Below are positions 62,063-64,000 of a stretch of DNA of 64,000 bases, in pieces; within the stretch, counting starts at the first letter, position 1, and each line of letters starts with the position of its first letter. Position numbers and translations under genes: made by a program. The DNA is from Aequorivita sp. CIP111184 (GTDB lineage Bacteria; Bacteroidota; Bacteroidia; Flavobacteriales; Flavobacteriaceae). The notes beneath the pieces were generated by a model. The model saw only the letters and a list, made by a program, of their open reading frames with translations, was not told the DNA's origin and made no database searches. The stretch covers positions 620,001 through 684,000 of the forward strand of contig NZ_UEFQ01000013.1 in assembly GCF_900489465.1 (NCBI RefSeq), read 5' to 3'.

Positions 62063-63070
62063 TTATTTACTTATTGCCGCAATAGCGTCTTTGATTTTCT
62101 TTTCCAGTTCATCCATTAATTCTGGATTGTCCAAAAGAAGTGCTTTTACAGCATCACGCCCTTGACCAAGTTTGGTTTCATCATAGCTGAACCATGACCC
62201 AGCTTTTTTTACAATTTCAAAGTCAACACCAAGGTCAATAATTTCACCAACTTTAGAAATTCCTTGGCCATACATAATATCGAATTCCGCTTGTTTAAAA
62301 GGTGGCGCCACCTTATTTTTAACCACTTTCACGCGGGTTTTGTTCCCCATCGCATTACTATCGCTATCTTTTATTTGTGTAGAGCGGCGAATGTCTAAAC
62401 GCACAGATGCATAGAACTTTAAAGCATTTCCACCTGTGGTGGTTTCTGGGTTTCCGAACATTACACCAATTTTTTCACGCAATTGATTAATGAAGATTAC
62501 AGTACATTTTGTTTTGCTGATAGAACCTGTAAGTTTTCGGAGTGCTTGACTCATCAAACGCGCGTGAAGTCCCATTTTGCTATCGCCCATTTCGCCTTCT
62601 ATTTCACTTTTTGGCGTTAAGGCTGCAACAGAGTCAATAACCACGATATCTATTGCGCCGCTTCGGATTAAGTTATCGGCAATTTCCAAAGCTTGCTCGC
62701 CGTTGTCGGGTTGTGAAATGATGAGGTTTTCAATATCCACTCCCAACTTTTCAGCATAACCACGGTCGAAAGCATGTTCTGCATCGATAAAAGCAGCAAT
62801 TCCGCCTTTTTTCTGTGCTTCTGCCATCGCATGCAGTGTTAAAGTTGTTTTACCCGAAGATTCCGGGCCGTATATTTCAATAACCCTTCCGCGAGGATAA
62901 CCGCCAACTCCCAGAGCAACATCCAAGCCAAGTGAACCAGTTGGAATTACATCCACATCTTCAACGGCGCTATCGCCCATTTTCATCACGGTTCCTTTGC
63001 CGTAGGTCTTGTCTAGTTTATCGAGAGTAAGCTTTAAAGCTTTTAGTTTTGCGTCTTTTTCAGTGCTCAT
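62063..63070 (-). CDS. recA: Recombinase RecA
   Basis: 335 residues: Walker [11 protein letters not shown] (about 65-74), Walker [13 protein letters not shown], the L2 loop region [18 protein letters not shown]-like, and the usual acidic/Lys-rich C-terminus. Forms filaments on single-stranded DNA for recombination and SOS. A -7 box lies 62 bases upstream. Note that dprA, its loader, is in the same window. Confidence 0.98.
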   Translation of the reverse strand: MSTEKDAKLKALKLTLDKLDKTYGKGTVMKMGDSAVEDVDVIPTGSLGLDVALGVGGYPRGRVIEIYGPESSGKTTLTLHAMAEAQKKGGIAAFIDAEHAFDRGYAEKLGVDIENLIISQPDNGEQALEIADNLIRSGAIDIVVIDSVAALTPKSEIEGEMGDSKMGLHARLMSQALRKLTGSISKTKCTVIFINQLREKIGVMFGNPETTTGGNALKFYASVRLDIRRSTQIKDSDSNAMGNKTRVKVVKNKVAPPFKQAEFDIMYGQGISKVGEIIDLGVDFEIVKKAGSWFSYDETKLGQGRDAVKALLLDNPELMDELEKKIKDAIAAISK

Positions 63071-63131
63071 TTTCAGTATTTTTTATGATGGAAATTTAAG
63101 TAGCTAAGATACTATTTCTTTGTGCTTGGGG

Positions 63132-63139
63132 CAAAAGTA
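63132..63139 (-). promoter_or_regulatory. -7 promoter box of recA
   Basis: Minus strand TACTTTTG matches TAnnTTTG, 62 bases before the ATG. No LexA-type palindrome was recognised. Confidence 0.4.
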
Positions 63140-63277
63140 AAATATAGGGGAGAGAGAATTTTTGTTAACAAAATAAACCTGAAAATACTTGTTCAAGCAA
63201 AGCCGAAATGCAATTTATAACTAATGCGTTTCAAATATACTAAACCGGCCATTTATCATTATTTTATGAATTTGGCA

Positions 63278-63991
63278 TTATTCCTTTATAAATTTTTTAA
63301 TAGTTTTATTACCCTCTTTATCTTCAATATTTAAAAAATAAATGCCTTTTGATAGTTGGGAAACATCTACGGAGATTTCTTTTTCAAATTCTAAATTTTT
63401 AGTAATCAAAAGCTTACCTTCTATATTTAAAATTTTGAGATTTAGATTTCCTGCTTTGCTTGCTGAGTTTAATACCAGTTTTTCTTTAACGGGATTGGGA
63501 TAAATTGAAATCTGCTTTACATTAAATTCTGATATGGATAAAGGCTCGTTACTATAATAAGCAATATCACCATCGGGATTTGTTATTTCCAGTAAATTGA
63601 TGGTGCCGTTTGTAGTTATTGTATATCCAAAAGGATTTCTTGCCTCACCAGAGTTTTGATATAAAATTGAAAAATAATCATCATTAAAATTTTGGAGTTG
63701 TTGATCAGTGCAAAAACCTAACAGGAAAAGAGGGTAATCTTCAAAGGATAATTCTGTGTTTTGATTATCATAGGTAACGGCTACATTAATTGCATCACAA
63801 TAGCTAGAAGAAAATTTAAAAGGATTTTCTGTAAATGTGTGAGAATTAGGATAACCACCATTCGGCGGCAGATAATCTGTATTGTCAATATTTAATTTTT
63901 GCAAATACCAAGGATTCTCAAAAAGTTGTGGGTCTTGCGCCGAACAAATTGAAACGGTAAATAGAAAGATTAAAAAATATAATTGCTTCAT
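63278..63991 (-). CDS. Secreted protein with T9SS type A sorting domain
   Basis: 237 residues from the ATG at 63991 (a TTG six bases earlier is less likely). Signal peptide MKQLYFLIFLFTVSICSAQ, then about 130 residues of unknown beta-rich fold (LFENPWYLQKLNIDN, FSSSYCDAINVAVTYD; two Cys). The C-terminal sorting domain (about 165-237) has ISIYPNPVKEKLVLN, LKILNIEGKLLI and LSKGIYFLNIEDK. Exported by type IX secretion. Confidence 0.85.
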   Translation of the reverse strand: MKQLYFLIFLFTVSICSAQDPQLFENPWYLQKLNIDNTDYLPPNGGYPNSHTFTENPFKFSSSYCDAINVAVTYDNQNTELSFEDYPLFLLGFCTDQQLQNFNDDYFSILYQNSGEARNPFGYTITTNGTINLLEITNPDGDIAYYSNEPLSISEFNVKQISIYPNPVKEKLVLNSASKAGNLNLKILNIEGKLLITKNLEFEKEISVDVSQLSKGIYFLNIEDKEGNKTIKKFIKE

Positions 63992-64000
63992 ATCCAAAAA

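Overview
The window is a low-GC bacterial chromosome segment that looks like a member of the Flavobacteriaceae (Bacteroidota). The signs are type IX secretion (T9SS) C-terminal sorting domains on several secreted proteins, promoter boxes of the Bacteroidota TAnnTTTG type, no Shine-Dalgarno motifs, and a typical flavobacterial set and order of core genes. The genus cannot be fixed from the sequence.

Left core (1-6086): serS (cut by the window edge), an HTTM/VKGC-like membrane protein, ribF, pth, rplY and prs, all on the minus strand, then a tRNA-Leu(CAA) on the plus strand.

Genomic island (about 6087-31814): a 25.7-kb integrative element sits in the 3' part of tRNA-Leu. It is bounded by perfect 63-bp direct repeats (6030-6092 and 31752-31814). 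A tyrosine integrase lies at the right end, and paired arm-type repeats lie inside both ends. Cargo, left to right: a HipBA-like toxin-antitoxin pair; several very small genes and a cluster of strong RNA-type hairpins; a two-gene Avs/STAND-like antiphage system (Cap4-like nuclease plus Mrr-nuclease/STAND ATPase) between two copies of a roughly 150-200-bp repeat; a MITE-like nested palindrome; a T9SS-sorted protein and a lipoprotein/beta-barrel operon; a module of an ECF sigma factor coupled to a nuclease-dead, truncated Cas12f/TnpB-like protein with a candidate guide RNA just downstream; a long structured RNA candidate and an XRE regulator; a second lipoprotein/beta-barrel pair; and a 1017-residue FG-GAP/VCBS T9SS protein. 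No conjugation genes are present.

The most exciting item is the sigma-dCas12f module (21392-23392). The arrangement suggests RNA-guided transcription: an inactive Cas12f-like protein carries a guide and brings its sigma factor, and hence RNA polymerase, to a guide-matched site. This agrees with what I recall of a recently reported class of Bacteroidota systems; the target of this guide was not found in the window.

Right core (31815-64000): APC permease, HupE/UreJ protein, dCMP deaminase, S41 protease, MarC protein and DUF3109 protein. Then comes a TPR-DUF4286-rsmA-mgtE-thioesterase-flippase run, followed by dut, a sugar nucleotidyltransferase, a TPR protein, a DUF4292 lipoprotein and an EnvC-like protein. 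The remainder holds an S8 protease with T9SS domain, a thioesterase, an HU/SPOR protein, dprA, trpS, a PlsC-type acyltransferase, an ECF sigma factor with an anti-sigma-like/beta-barrel partner, recA and a last T9SS protein.
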